Shown in pieces: positions 34,445 through 42,562 of a stretch of 64,000 bases of DNA. Positions within the stretch are counted from its first letter, which is position 1; every line of letters starts with the position of its first letter. The notes beneath the pieces were generated by a model. The model worked only from the letters and a program-made list of their open reading frames with translations. It was not told the DNA's origin and made no database searches. Made by a program: the position numbers and the translations under genes. The stretch covers positions 22,010-86,009 of the forward strand of contig CAYRWR010000010.1 of the NCBI GenBank assembly GCA_964428015.1, written 5' to 3'. The DNA is from CAYRWR01 sp964428015. Its GTDB lineage: Bacteria; Spirochaetota; Brevinematia; Brevinematales; CAYRWR01.

Positions 34445-37143
34445 TGCGCTTCACCCCAGTTTTTTCCCCAGCCTGCTTCCACCGATAAGGGTACTTTGAG
34501 CTCTACCACCTTTTCCATTTCCAGTTTCATTCTTTTTGTGAATTCCTGTTTTATCTGTTCCGGTACTTCAAATACCAGTTCATCATGGATCTGAAGGAGC
34601 AGTTTGGCCTCCGGATACTCCTCTTTAATCACTTCCTGGACCTTTATCATAGCCAGTTTAATGATGTCTGCCGCGCTGCCCTGCACCACAGTGTTTATAG
34701 CATAGCGCTGGGGATGGGACAGATGCTGGAGATCTCCCGCTTCCTTGCCCATCAGTTCAACCACCGGACGGCGGCGCCCGAACATAGTCCTGACTTCACC
34801 CTTTTCACCGGCGTATTTCAGGATACTGGTCATGAATTTGCGCATACCGGGGAATTTTTCAAAATACGTCTCGATAAATTGCCGGGCGTCGGTCAGGGAG
34901 ATGCCCAGTTCACCGGACAGTCGGAACGGGCCCATTCCGTAGCTGATACCATAGTTGATGGTCTTGGCAGCGCGCCGCTGGTCTGAGGTGACATCTTCCA
35001 CCCTGATCCCGTACATGGCGGCAGCGGTATGGACATGTATATCCACTCCTGATAAGAATGCCTGGATCATAGCCGGGTCTTCACTGAGATGGGCAAAGAG
35101 CCTCAGCTCAATCTGGGAATAATCGATGGACAGCAGCCCCTGGCCCGGCGCTGCCACAAAAGCCTGACGGATTCGGCGGCCCAGTTCATCCCGGATGGGT
35201 ATATTCTGCAGATTGGGCTCGGTAGAGGATAGCCTCCCCGTAGCCGCTATAGTCTGCTGGTAATTGGTGTGAATCCTGCCGGTCAGGGGATGCACCATAG
35301 CAGGCAGGGCATCCACATAGGTGCTCTTGAGCTTGGCACAGGTGCGGTATTCCAGAAGCTGGGCCGGCAGGGGATGCTGATAGGCCAGCTTCTGCAGAAT
35401 AGACTCATCTGTGGCCGGCTGCTTAGTCTTCCCGGTCTTTTTCAGCACGGGCAGGCCCAGCTCCTCATACAGTACGACCCCCAGCTGCTTGGGGGAATTG
35501 ATATTGAATTCATGCCCGGACAAGGTATAGATCTTTCTTTCCAGGGTGCTGATCATACCGGCCAGCTCCTCAGACATGGCAGCCAGATAGGGCTGATCCA
35601 GCAGGATGCCGGCACGCTCCATATCCGCCAGGACCTGTATCAGAGGGGCCTCTATAGTCTGCCAGGTATCCAGCAGTTCCATTTCCCGGAGGCGGGGCAG
35701 GATATAGTTACAGAGCCGGAGGGTGATATCCGCGTCCTCAGCAGCGTAGTCCCTCACCCGTTCCAGGGGGGCATCCAGCAGGGTCTGCGTCCTGGGATCG
35801 ATTACTTCATCATAGTGCAGGGTCTTATAGTCCAGGTAATGCTCCGCCAGATTATCCATGGAGTAGCTGGTGCGGGATGAATCCAGGAGATAGGCCCCTA
35901 TCATGGAATCCATCTCCATGCCCCGTAGACGGATGCCCTTGCCGGCCAGGATTTCTATTTCGTATTTGAGGTTTTGGCCGCACTTGAGGATGGAGGCATC
36001 CTCCAGGATCACCTTCATATCCTGCCAGAAACCAGCTTCCGCTATCTCCTGAGGCGCGTTATGCTTCAGTGGGACATAGAAGCCTTCTTTTTCTTTGACA
36101 GAAAAGGCTACACCTATGACTTCAGCACTCAGGGTATCTGTAGAAGTCGTTTCAAAGTCAAAGCTCACCCTTTTCAGGGAACGGATACGGTTTTTGAGTA
36201 TATCCCAGTCATCCCTGGTCTGTATCAGAAAATATTTCCCTTTTTTGTCGTCCTGAGCCGGGGGAGCTGCCGCGGATACCGTTGTCATGTCTTCGACCAG
36301 GCCCTGTATCTCATAGCGCGCCAGCAGCTGTCTAACCGAGGGATTGTACATCTTTTCCAGGTCCAGAGGGGCAGGATGGATATTTTCCAGGGGGACGTCC
36401 CGGCGTATGGTAGCCAGTTCCCGGGACAGATATGCCGATTCTTTACTTTCCTGAAGTTTGGTCTGGTTGGCTCCCTTGATACGGTCCAGATGGGCGTAGA
36501 TCTCGTCCAGAGTAGAGTATTCTTCCAGCAGTTTTACGGCGCCCTTGTCGCCTATACCTTTGACCCCGGGGATATTATCACTGCTGTCACCGGTAATGGC
36601 CAGGTAGTCAATGACCTGCTCGGGATAGACCCCTTTTAGCTCCTTGACTCCCTCCCGGTCCAGGTCTCTGATCTCAGTCACACCTTTGATCAGAGCCAGC
36701 ACCCGGACTTTGTCATCCACCAGTTGGAAGAGGTCCTTGTCACCGCTCACTATGCGTACATCATATTCATCTTTCCATATCTCAGCCAGGGTGCCTATGA
36801 CATCGTCAGCTTCATAGCCCTCTTTGTAGTAAAAGGGCAGTCCCATGGCTTCGATCATAGACTGGATTTCGGGTATCTGCTCGCGAAGCTCTTCGGGAGC
36901 TTCGGGCCGGTGGGCTTTATACTCGGGGTACATTTCGTTTCTGAAGGTTTTCCGCCCCACATCATAAGTCACCACCAGAGAGTAGGGCTGATAGTCTTTG
37001 ATGAGTCGATTGATCATCTTAAAAAAGCCGAACAGAGCGGAGGTGTTCTTGCCCTGGCTGGTACGCAGGGGACGTTGTATAAAGGAATAAAAGGCCCGGA
37101 AGATCAGGCCCATTCCATCAATAATGAGGATTGTTTTTTTCAT
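34441..37143 (-). CDS. polA: DNA polymerase I
   Basis: 900 residues: 5' nuclease (about 1-290; LIIDGMGLIFRAFYSF, EADDVIGTLA, SGDKDLFQLV, GDSSDNIPGVKGIG), 3'-5' exonuclease (about 305-480) and polymerase (to the end). Exo I is SFDFETTST and Exo III is YAAEDADITLRL, both intact; Exo II reads GQNLKYEIEIL, with Glu where E. coli has Asp424. Polymerase motifs are A DYSQIELRL, B RRAAKTINYGISYG and C QIHDELVFEVP. It fills gaps and removes RNA primers. Start ATG 37143 has AGGAG six bases upstream; 15 extra upstream codons are rejected. It converges on the TetR gene with a 4-base overlap. Confidence 0.97.
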   Translation of the reverse strand: MKKTILIIDGMGLIFRAFYSFIQRPLRTSQGKNTSALFGFFKMINRLIKDYQPYSLVVTYDVGRKTFRNEMYPEYKAHRPEAPEELREQIPEIQSMIEAMGLPFYYKEGYEADDVIGTLAEIWKDEYDVRIVSGDKDLFQLVDDKVRVLALIKGVTEIRDLDREGVKELKGVYPEQVIDYLAITGDSSDNIPGVKGIGDKGAVKLLEEYSTLDEIYAHLDRIKGANQTKLQESKESAYLSRELATIRRDVPLENIHPAPLDLEKMYNPSVRQLLARYEIQGLVEDMTTVSAAAPPAQDDKKGKYFLIQTRDDWDILKNRIRSLKRVSFDFETTSTDTLSAEVIGVAFSVKEKEGFYVPLKHNAPQEIAEAGFWQDMKVILEDASILKCGQNLKYEIEILAGKGIRLRGMEMDSMIGAYLLDSSRTSYSMDNLAEHYLDYKTLHYDEVIDPRTQTLLDAPLERVRDYAAEDADITLRLCNYILPRLREMELLDTWQTIEAPLIQVLADMERAGILLDQPYLAAMSEELAGMISTLERKIYTLSGHEFNINSPKQLGVVLYEELGLPVLKKTGKTKQPATDESILQKLAYQHPLPAQLLEYRTCAKLKSTYVDALPAMVHPLTGRIHTNYQQTIAATGRLSSTEPNLQNIPIRDELGRRIRQAFVAAPGQGLLSIDYSQIELRLFAHLSEDPAMIQAFLSGVDIHVHTAAAMYGIRVEDVTSDQRRAAKTINYGISYGMGPFRLSGELGISLTDARQFIETYFEKFPGMRKFMTSILKYAGEKGEVRTMFGRRRPVVELMGKEAGDLQHLSHPQRYAINTVVQGSAADIIKLAMIKVQEVIKEEYPEAKLLLQIHDELVFEVPEQIKQEFTKRMKLEMEKVVELKVPLSVEAGWGKNWGEAH

Positions 37144-37234
37144 GATTACTCCTGGCATTATTATAGGGGCTTTATGGGGTGAAGGCAATAATCGGGAAAG
37201 TTTGTTATGGCCTGATCCAGCAGATAGCTTTCTC

Positions 37235-37251
37235 TCTATCGAACGTTCGTT
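37235..37251. repeat. 17-base repeat with CGAACGTTCG core, copy A
   Basis: TCTATCGAACGTTCGTT here recurs as its exact reverse complement at 39028-39044, on the other side of rlpA. In direct orientation both copies also share GAACGTTCG-W-TAGA followed by TAGCGCC a little later. Confidence 0.7.
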
Positions 37252-37357
37252 AGACTGGGAAGTGTAGCGCCCTCACCCCTCTCCCAATCCTCTATTAACA
37301 TCCCGCCCGGGATAAACACCCCTTACGGGACACCCTCAATCAACCCCATCGACAACC

Positions 37358-37470
37358 TGTACGACACGGAGTGTTAAGAAAACGGCACCGCCCAAAAGTC
37401 GGAATCCCGCCCAGGACCAGGGATAATGAGACCAGTGATTTTCAGAGCTGGTGTGAGAAGGGATAACCGC
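37358..37470 (-). repeat. dispersed intergenic repeat, copy 2
   Basis: Reverse complement of this stretch aligns with 15440-15546 over its whole length, with best blocks at both ends (GCGGTT-TCCCTTCTCA and GGTGCCGTT-TC-TAAC-CTCCG). The bases next to it, TGTACGAC-GGAGTG (37358-37373), recur at 62576-62590. Confidence 0.65.
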
Positions 37471-37553
37471 ACCAGGGGCCAGACTGTCTCCTCACCAGCC
37501 GCGGCGGAAGTCGCGTATAGTCATCAATCATGAGTCGCCATTTTGGGGAGACT

Positions 37554-37585
37554 AAAAAAAGAGGCTGCCTGGTTAGACAGCCTCT
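37554..37585 (-). terminator. intrinsic terminator after rlpA
   Basis: Stem AGAGGCTG / CAGCCTCT (37560-37567 with 37578-37585); on the minus strand it is followed by seven T residues. Confidence 0.85.
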
Positions 37586-37606
37586 TGGGTTTCCCTTGAG
37601 AGTTGT

Positions 37607-38881
37607 TTACTTTTCTGAAAGTTTAACCTTGATGATGATACCGGGGAGATTCAAGGACTGCATCTGTTTCTGGACACTTTGAGCCTGGGACAGAGAGCCG
37701 AAGTAGCCCACACGGACTCTAATGTAGCGCGCCCCTTTTACAAAAACTTCTGTGGTAAACACGGGCAGTTTTTTCTGGAGGAGGCGGTCATACAGCTTCA
37801 GGGCATTGGCTTCTTTTTTAAAGGCGCCTACCTGGACCGCGTAGCTATAGCCCTGGGCATCTGAATCGTATTGCGGTTCGGTTTTGGTATTCCAGTCTTC
37901 GTTTACCTGTACCACTTTCTGGGTGTTTTTAGTGGTGTTGGTTACTTTCTGGGTAGTATCTACTTTTTTGATATCCTCATCTTCAAAAGGAGTTTCAATT
38001 TCAATGTCCAATTCTTTGTTTATCTCGTCTTTTTCTACCTTTATGACACTGTCATTGGTGAGCAGGATGTCGGGGGTGACCAGAGTTTTATCTACAATCA
38101 GGGAATTATCAGTATTTACAGTTTTGTTGACTGTCTGGGTAGTGTTGGTAGGGGTAACCTTTTTACTGGTGTCGGTGCCTTTATTGTCAGGTATCTGGTC
38201 CAGGTCCACTACATTCTTATCATCCACCACTACCACCGGTTTATCCAGGTCATTGATGGGATTACGGTCGCTGTCTTCGGGTTCATCGGTGATAAATTCC
38301 TTATCCAGATCAGGGTTGTCGCTCATATCCAGATCGATGACTTTGTCGGTCACTTCCCGTTCTATGACTTTGTCCTGGTAGCCGGAATTGGTGCTGTTGT
38401 CAACAGTATTAGTGTCTTCATCGCCCACCACATCTTCATCGATCAGGGGTGTGGTGGAGGTATCTGTTGAAACGGTATTGGTGGTGACCTGCTGGGTAGA
38501 ACTATTGGTGACTACTCCGGTACCTTCCTTGATGATGGTGACACGCACATAAAAGGTCCCGCTTTCCAGATGCCCCAGCTGTTCGGCGGCTTTTTTGGAC
38601 ACATCGATGACTCTGCTGCCGGTTACCGGGCCGCGGTCATTGATGACCACCTGGACTTTGTTGCCGTTTTCCAGGCTCTCCACTTCCACCAGCGTGCCGA
38701 AGGGCAGAGTTTTGTGGGCTGCGGTGAGAGCGTTAGGGTCAAATATCTGGCCGGAGGCGGTCTTTTTACCGGCCATTTCCTCCCCGTACCAGGAAGCCAT
38801 CCCGTAGAAGTATTTGGGGGCCTGCGCCTGGAGCGAACCAGCCCAGGCTATGATTAAGAATAATACGCTGAATTTTTTCAT
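37607..38881 (-). CDS. rlpA: RlpA-like septal lytic transglycosylase with long acidic linker and SPOR domain
   Basis: 424 residues, signal peptide ending LQAQA. The double-psi barrel (about 25-115) has GMASWYGEEMAGKKTASG, the catalytic His in TAAHKTLPFGT and the Asp in VVINDRGPV, so the enzyme core looks active on peptidoglycan strands lacking stem peptides. A roughly 220-residue linker follows, extremely rich in Asp, Asn, Thr and Val, probably extended and disordered. A SPOR domain (about 345-424; YAVQVGAFKKEANALKLYDRL with RVRVGYFGS) would target it to the septum. ATG 38881 has AAGGAG six bases upstream; the ORF extends 101 codons upstream but loses the signal peptide. Confidence 0.92.
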   Translation of the reverse strand: MKKFSVLFLIIAWAGSLQAQAPKYFYGMASWYGEEMAGKKTASGQIFDPNALTAAHKTLPFGTLVEVESLENGNKVQVVINDRGPVTGSRVIDVSKKAAEQLGHLESGTFYVRVTIIKEGTGVVTNSSTQQVTTNTVSTDTSTTPLIDEDVVGDEDTNTVDNSTNSGYQDKVIEREVTDKVIDLDMSDNPDLDKEFITDEPEDSDRNPINDLDKPVVVVDDKNVVDLDQIPDNKGTDTSKKVTPTNTTQTVNKTVNTDNSLIVDKTLVTPDILLTNDSVIKVEKDEINKELDIEIETPFEDEDIKKVDTTQKVTNTTKNTQKVVQVNEDWNTKTEPQYDSDAQGYSYAVQVGAFKKEANALKLYDRLLQKKLPVFTTEVFVKGARYIRVRVGYFGSLSQAQSVQKQMQSLNLPGIIIKVKLSEK

Positions 38882-39027
38882 CACCGGTCTCCTTAAAGGG
38901 TTTCTCCCCTGTAAATATCGGCATGATTTTAATTTACATAAGGAATATGAGAATGTCAACGAAGTACTTAGCCGGCATGGGGCGGGAGGAGGAAAGAAGT
39001 TTTGGGGATGTGTGTATAAATTACTCG

Positions 39028-39050
39028 AACGAACGTTCGATAGATAGCGC
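39028..39050. repeat. repeat with CGAACGTTCG core, copy B
   Basis: AACGAACGTTCGATAGA (39028-39044) is the exact reverse complement of 37235-37251. TAGCGCC follows directly, as it does shortly after copy A. Confidence 0.7.
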
Positions 39051-39327
39051 CGAGTTCCGGCCTTATTCCCCGGCCGAACCCTGGTGGTGCGGCTCCCGCC
39101 GTATCTGTCTATCCCGGCACATCTTCCTGGCTCTTTGTCCCTTCTCACAGGGAGAGTTATTTCAGACAGCCCAGATTTTTCCAATCAAAGGGCGTTGACA
39201 CTACTATAGGGCGGGCCTGATATTTTAAACCTCCGGTGTATTTCCTTCTTCTGTTAAGTCTACCCTTCAGGGAGGGCCTGGGTGCACCGGACAACCAATT
39301 TACCTTGAAACACTTCCGAATCTGAAT

Positions 39328-39356
39328 TTGAAATAGAAAACTTTGTGTGCTACAAT
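39328..39356 (+). promoter_or_regulatory. promoter of the zinc-ribbon/EFR1 gene pair
   Basis: TTGAAA, 17 bases, TACAAT, about 45 bases before the first ATG. Confidence 0.65.
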
Positions 39357-39408
39357 CAGCAGACACTATTATATTCCATAGAAAATATAAAAAATCCGGA
39401 GAAGGTCT

Positions 39409-39690
39409 ATGCCCTGCCCTTTTTGTGAACAAAGTAAGACAGTAGTGGACCTGAGGCTGGATATCCCCGGGGATACGCCCCGGGGAGAAGAAATGACCCT
39501 GCTGGAAGAGTATATCCGCACCTGGTTTCCCGATATACAGGGGTACTTTGAGCAGAGACCCTGGAAATGTCCTGCCTGCTCCTCTCACTGGACTTTTAAC
39601 ATCCAGGCCGGAAACATTGACCCCCGGGATTCTTCCATGGGTACAGACTGGTTCCAGATACATTGTACCAGAATGGATAAGACTGAATAA
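39409..39690 (+). CDS. small zinc-ribbon protein, function unknown
   Basis: 93 residues. CPFC at residues 3-6 and CPAC near residue 55 form a CxxC...CxxC pair able to bind one zinc; a single Cys (HCTRM) lies near the C-terminus. The middle has an acidic stretch LEEYIRTWFPDIQGYFEQR. GGAGAAGG precedes the ATG and a good promoter lies upstream. The next gene starts 20 bases after its stop, so the two form an operon. Not recognised as a named family. Confidence 0.75.
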   Translation: MPCPFCEQSKTVVDLRLDIPGDTPRGEEMTLLEEYIRTWFPDIQGYFEQRPWKCPACSSHWTFNIQAGNIDPRDSSMGTDWFQIHCTRMDKTE

Positions 39691-39710
39691 TTTGGGGGAA
39701 GGGGAATCTT

Positions 39711-40589
39711 ATGAAGCAGTATACCGTATATTACTTTTCCGGAACAGGCAATTCCCTGGTGACAGCCCGTGAATTAGCTGAACTGTTGTACTGCGACTGG
39801 ATATCCATAGCATCTGCTATCAGACAGAAAAGCATCATACCTCCCACGGATAATCTGGTGGTGGTTTTTCCCTGTTATCTGTCCCAGCTCTATGGTATAC
39901 CCCTGATAGTAGAGGAGTTCCTCAAAAAGCTGGATAGCCCTGCTGCTAAAATTATTCAGGCTGTGTGTACTTATGGAGGTTTTGGCCCCGTAAACGCCCT
40001 GCCTGCTTTGCATAATTTTTCCCGGTTATTAAAGTCCCTGGGAGGCAGACTGGCTGGCGGATATTCCGTAAGACTGCCTCTGAACAATCTAGATTATGAC
40101 CACATCCCCATACCCGTCAGCCGTGATCAGGAAAAAATGTTCGTGAAAAGCCATGCTAAAATCCAGGACATTTGCAGCCGGATTTTATCCGGCAAGGGTA
40201 CGCGCAACAAAATATCCAAAGCCCTGCTCAGTCTGATGCTGAGACCACTGTATTCTGCCTTGTCTAAAATTATAGTGAATGCTTTAAAAAAAACTGCCGG
40301 GGTCCCATCGGATTCAACCCTGACTTTTCGGGAACTCATCCCCCTTACTGACCGCAGTATTACAGTAGAGAGTAATTGTAACGGCTGCGGTACCTGTGCC
40401 CGGGTCTGTCCGGTGGACAATATCAAAATCATGGAAAACAGGCCGTTGTGGCAGCACCACTGTGAGATGTGCCTGGCCTGTGATGAATGGTGCCCGCAGA
40501 GGGCCATCCGGCATTGGAGTAAAACCAGAGGGAAGGACTATCACCATCCCCGGGTCACACTTGCTGACATGCTGACAGCGAAAAAATAA
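39711..40589 (+). CDS. EFR1-family flavodoxin-ferredoxin fusion protein
   Basis: 292 residues. The N-terminal flavodoxin-like half begins YYFSGTGNSLVTAREL, the FMN phosphate loop SGTGNS being the EFR1 hallmark, with VVVFPCYLSQLYGIP next. The C-terminal half carries two [4Fe-4S] motifs, CNGCGTCARVCPVDNI and CEMCLACDEWCPQRAI. Such proteins are soluble electron carriers in anaerobes; partners are unknown. It follows the zinc-ribbon gene by 20 bases (GGGGGAAGGGG before ATG). Confidence 0.92.
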   Translation: MKQYTVYYFSGTGNSLVTARELAELLYCDWISIASAIRQKSIIPPTDNLVVVFPCYLSQLYGIPLIVEEFLKKLDSPAAKIIQAVCTYGGFGPVNALPALHNFSRLLKSLGGRLAGGYSVRLPLNNLDYDHIPIPVSRDQEKMFVKSHAKIQDICSRILSGKGTRNKISKALLSLMLRPLYSALSKIIVNALKKTAGVPSDSTLTFRELIPLTDRSITVESNCNGCGTCARVCPVDNIKIMENRPLWQHHCEMCLACDEWCPQRAIRHWSKTRGKDYHHPRVTLADMLTAKK

Positions 40590-40666
40590 GAGATTTCCTG
40601 TAAATTAATTATTAACTGAACTGGAATTAAGACCAGTTCCTGAAAAGCCCTTTACCCTTACAAAAC

Positions 40667-40695
40667 TTGACAGTTCAGGCGTCTGAAATTAAAAT
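40667..40695 (+). promoter_or_regulatory. tRNA-Pro promoter
   Basis: Perfect TTGACA, 17 bases, TAAAAT; the predicted start is about 30 bases before the tRNA. Confidence 0.8.
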
Positions 40696-40732
40696 TTATA
40701 TCCCTATCAGCAGTAATGCTGATCTTTGATAT

Positions 40733-40808
40733 CGGGCTGTAGCGCAGTTTGGTCTAGCGCACTACCTTGGGGTGGTAGGGGTCGGAAGTTCAAATCTTCT
40801 CAGCCCGA
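40733..40808 (+). tRNA. tRNA-Pro (anticodon GGG)
   Basis: 76 bases. Acceptor CGGGCTG / CAGCCCG pairs fully, with A as discriminator. D arm GCGC-AGTTTGGTCTA-GCGC, anticodon stem CTACC / GGTAG around loop TTGGGGT with anticodon GGG, and T loop GTTCAAATC. CCA is not encoded. It is a single-tRNA unit with its own promoter and terminator. Confidence 0.96.
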
Positions 40809-40812
40809 ATCT

Positions 40813-40845
40813 CCCGTTAATCCCCGGATTAACGGGTTTTTTTTT
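40813..40845 (+). terminator. intrinsic terminator after tRNA-Pro
   Basis: Stem CCCGTTAAT / ATTAACGGG with a GC-rich loop, followed by nine T residues. Confidence 0.9.
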
Positions 40846-40867
40846 GTAAAAAAACAGGAGGCATTAT

Positions 40868-41077
40868 ATGGCTCTGCATCCCGAGCATAAAAGAAACCTG
40901 GTCGAAGGAGTGAAAGGCGTAGTAAACCGTATACCCGGTATGTTCCGGCCTATGGTACTGAACCGCAAACTCCCCGAACTCCTGGCGGTTATTCCCAGTG
41001 AGTTCAGTCAGTACACCCTGGCAGAGTTAAAGGAAGCCCTGCATCAGGCCTGGCAGGATGGTGATATCCGCTGGTAG
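40868..41077 (+). CDS. small protein of unknown function
   Basis: 69 residues, not recognised. It is mostly helical by composition (HPEHKRNLVEGVKGVVNRIP, then SEFSQYTLAELKEALHQAW) with no TM, signal peptide or Cys. AACAGGAGGCATTAT gives a strong SD seven bases before the ATG. It lies between the tRNA terminator and the promoter of the LysM lipoprotein gene, so it may depend on read-through from the tRNA transcript or a promoter I cannot see. Confidence 0.65.
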   Translation: MALHPEHKRNLVEGVKGVVNRIPGMFRPMVLNRKLPELLAVIPSEFSQYTLAELKEALHQAWQDGDIRW

Positions 41078-41108
41078 GCCGTTTATTAACTGGCTATTTT
41101 CTTGCTAT

Positions 41109-41137
41109 TTGCATGCGATACATTAAAATAATATAAA
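41109..41137 (+). promoter_or_regulatory. promoter of the LysM lipoprotein gene
   Basis: TTGCAT, 17 bases, TATAAA; start about 20 bases before the AGGAGG-like GGAGG site. Confidence 0.65.
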
Positions 41138-41166
41138 TAAAGATTATTTCCAATGTGGAGGAATAA

Positions 41167-42492
41167 ATGAAAAAGTTATTATTAGCCGCTTCCGCTACTG
41201 TCCTGGCTCTAATGATGTTCTCCTGTAATCCTGTACCTACCAAAGAGTTGGAACAGGCTAAGTCCGCTATTGAAAAAGCCGAATCAGTAGAAGCCCCCTT
41301 CTATGCCGCCGGCGAATACAAATCCGCAAAAGATGACTATGATGCTGCCAATCAGCTGGTCACCGATAAAAAGAACAAGGATGCCAAAGCTAAAGCTATT
41401 ACTTCCAAAGAGCAGGCTGTCAAGGCTTACGATCTGGCCAATATGAAACGTGCAGAAGATATCTACAACAAAGATAAAAATCTGCTTCAGGAAGCCGATC
41501 AGAATTTCGGCAGCATCCTCAAGCCTGAAGATTTCAAAAAAGCCCAGGCTGATTTTGCTTCTCTGACCACTGTGTATAGCACCAGTAACTATACCCAGAC
41601 CTATTCCAACGGTATGACCCTGTTTAAGCAGTTGACTGACCTGGTCAAGTATCTTAAGGAAAAAACAGACCAGGCCCGTAATGCTATCGCTGATGCCCAG
41701 GACAAATATGACCAGGCTGAAAACAATGACATAGTACGTGAGTTCGCTATGGACGAGCTCAAACTGGCCGTACCTCTGCTGGAAGAAGCCCGCGCGGCGT
41801 ATGACAAAGGCGATCTGGAAACAGCTATGGCCAAAGCAGATGAAGCCAAATCTCAGGTGCAAAAAGCCAATGATAAAGCTCAGGCAGAATATGAAAAATA
41901 TCTGGAACAAAAGCGTCAGGAACAGCTCCAGCTTCAGCTAGACCAGCAGAAACAGAAAGAAAAAGAAAAGAAAAAAGCTGATGATTACCTGAAAAAAGCC
42001 AAAGAGATGATGGATAAAATTAAAAATGAGTCTTCCATGGCACCTACTTTGGAAAACAAATTTGGTGCAGTACGTATCAGTTATACCGTACTGGGTCAGA
42101 CTCTGGAAATAATCGATGAAAATGAAGAAGAAGCTGTCCAGCCAATTGAAACAGACATCACCGATGAACAGGTCACCAAGGAATTGGTTGAAAAATACTA
42201 TCAACTGGCTGCAGATGCTTATGAAAGAGGTGAATATCTGGATAGCGTGGATTATTCCCGTGAAGCCATACGTCTGGGGGAGATCTACCTCAGTAAGAAA
42301 AAGATGAATACATATGTAGTTATCGATAAACCCGGCGATGAAGATTGTCTGTGGAAGATAGCTGGAAAAATGTACGATAAGGAATACTGGATGTGGCCAA
42401 TCATTTGGAGAGCGAACAAGTTCAAGATCGCTGATCCTGACCTGATCTATCCCGGACAGGAATTTGCCATACCTCCTTCCTTAATGAAATAA
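41167..42492 (+). CDS. LysM-domain lipoprotein with long helical region
   Basis: 441 residues, lipobox FSC (Cys20). Residues about 25-270 are helical and repeat-like (DUF4398-type: FYAAGEYKSAKDDYDAANQL, AKAKAITSKEQAVKAYDLA, AAYDKGDLETAMAKADEAK), ending in a Gln/Lys-rich coiled coil (about 240-285). The C-terminus (about 385-441) is a LysM-like module: DCLWKIAGKMY, WPIIWRANK and DPDLIYPGQEFAIP. It probably links the outer membrane to peptidoglycan. Proteins of this layout are typical, in my experience, of spirochaetes. GTGGAGG lies six bases before the ATG and a strong terminator follows. Confidence 0.9.
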   Translation: MKKLLLAASATVLALMMFSCNPVPTKELEQAKSAIEKAESVEAPFYAAGEYKSAKDDYDAANQLVTDKKNKDAKAKAITSKEQAVKAYDLANMKRAEDIYNKDKNLLQEADQNFGSILKPEDFKKAQADFASLTTVYSTSNYTQTYSNGMTLFKQLTDLVKYLKEKTDQARNAIADAQDKYDQAENNDIVREFAMDELKLAVPLLEEARAAYDKGDLETAMAKADEAKSQVQKANDKAQAEYEKYLEQKRQEQLQLQLDQQKQKEKEKKKADDYLKKAKEMMDKIKNESSMAPTLENKFGAVRISYTVLGQTLEIIDENEEEAVQPIETDITDEQVTKELVEKYYQLAADAYERGEYLDSVDYSREAIRLGEIYLSKKKMNTYVVIDKPGDEDCLWKIAGKMYDKEYWMWPIIWRANKFKIADPDLIYPGQEFAIPPSLMK

Positions 42493-42516
42493 CCGTCTGA
42501 AATTTACCAAACAAAA

Positions 42517-42547
42517 TCCTGTGTCTTTCCGGACACAGGATTTTTTT
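42517..42547 (+). terminator. intrinsic terminator after the LysM lipoprotein gene
   Basis: Stem TCCTGTGTC / GACACAGGA (42517-42525 with 42532-42540) then seven T residues. recF begins only 16 bases beyond it. Confidence 0.88.
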
Positions 42548-42562
42548 ATATTAAGGCCGATT

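Larger units (their letters stand above)
37144..37606. other. long GC-rich spacer between polA and rlpA
   Basis: 463 bases with no credible gene. It contains the CGAACGTTCG palindrome repeat, copy 2 of the dispersed intergenic repeat, and the rlpA terminator. The base makeup (CCC/GGG-rich) differs from the promoter spacers elsewhere, which are AT-rich. Confidence 0.6.
38882..39408. other. 527-base spacer between rlpA and the zinc-ribbon gene
   Basis: No credible gene. It holds the second CGAACGTTCG repeat (39028-39044), a short TTGTCCCTTCTCAC match to the dispersed repeat (39135-39148) and a promoter near the right end. Confidence 0.55.

Noticed and set aside
38882..39184. Upstream 101-codon extension of rlpA
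   Set aside because: It runs through repeat-bearing noncoding DNA and would bury the signal peptide; ATG 38881 has a clear SD.
39157..39663. 168-codon minus-strand open frame between rlpA and the EFR1 gene
   Set aside because: Overlaps the zinc-ribbon gene, which has a promoter, SD and CxxC pairs; the minus frame has no SD and a Pro/Arg-rich composition.
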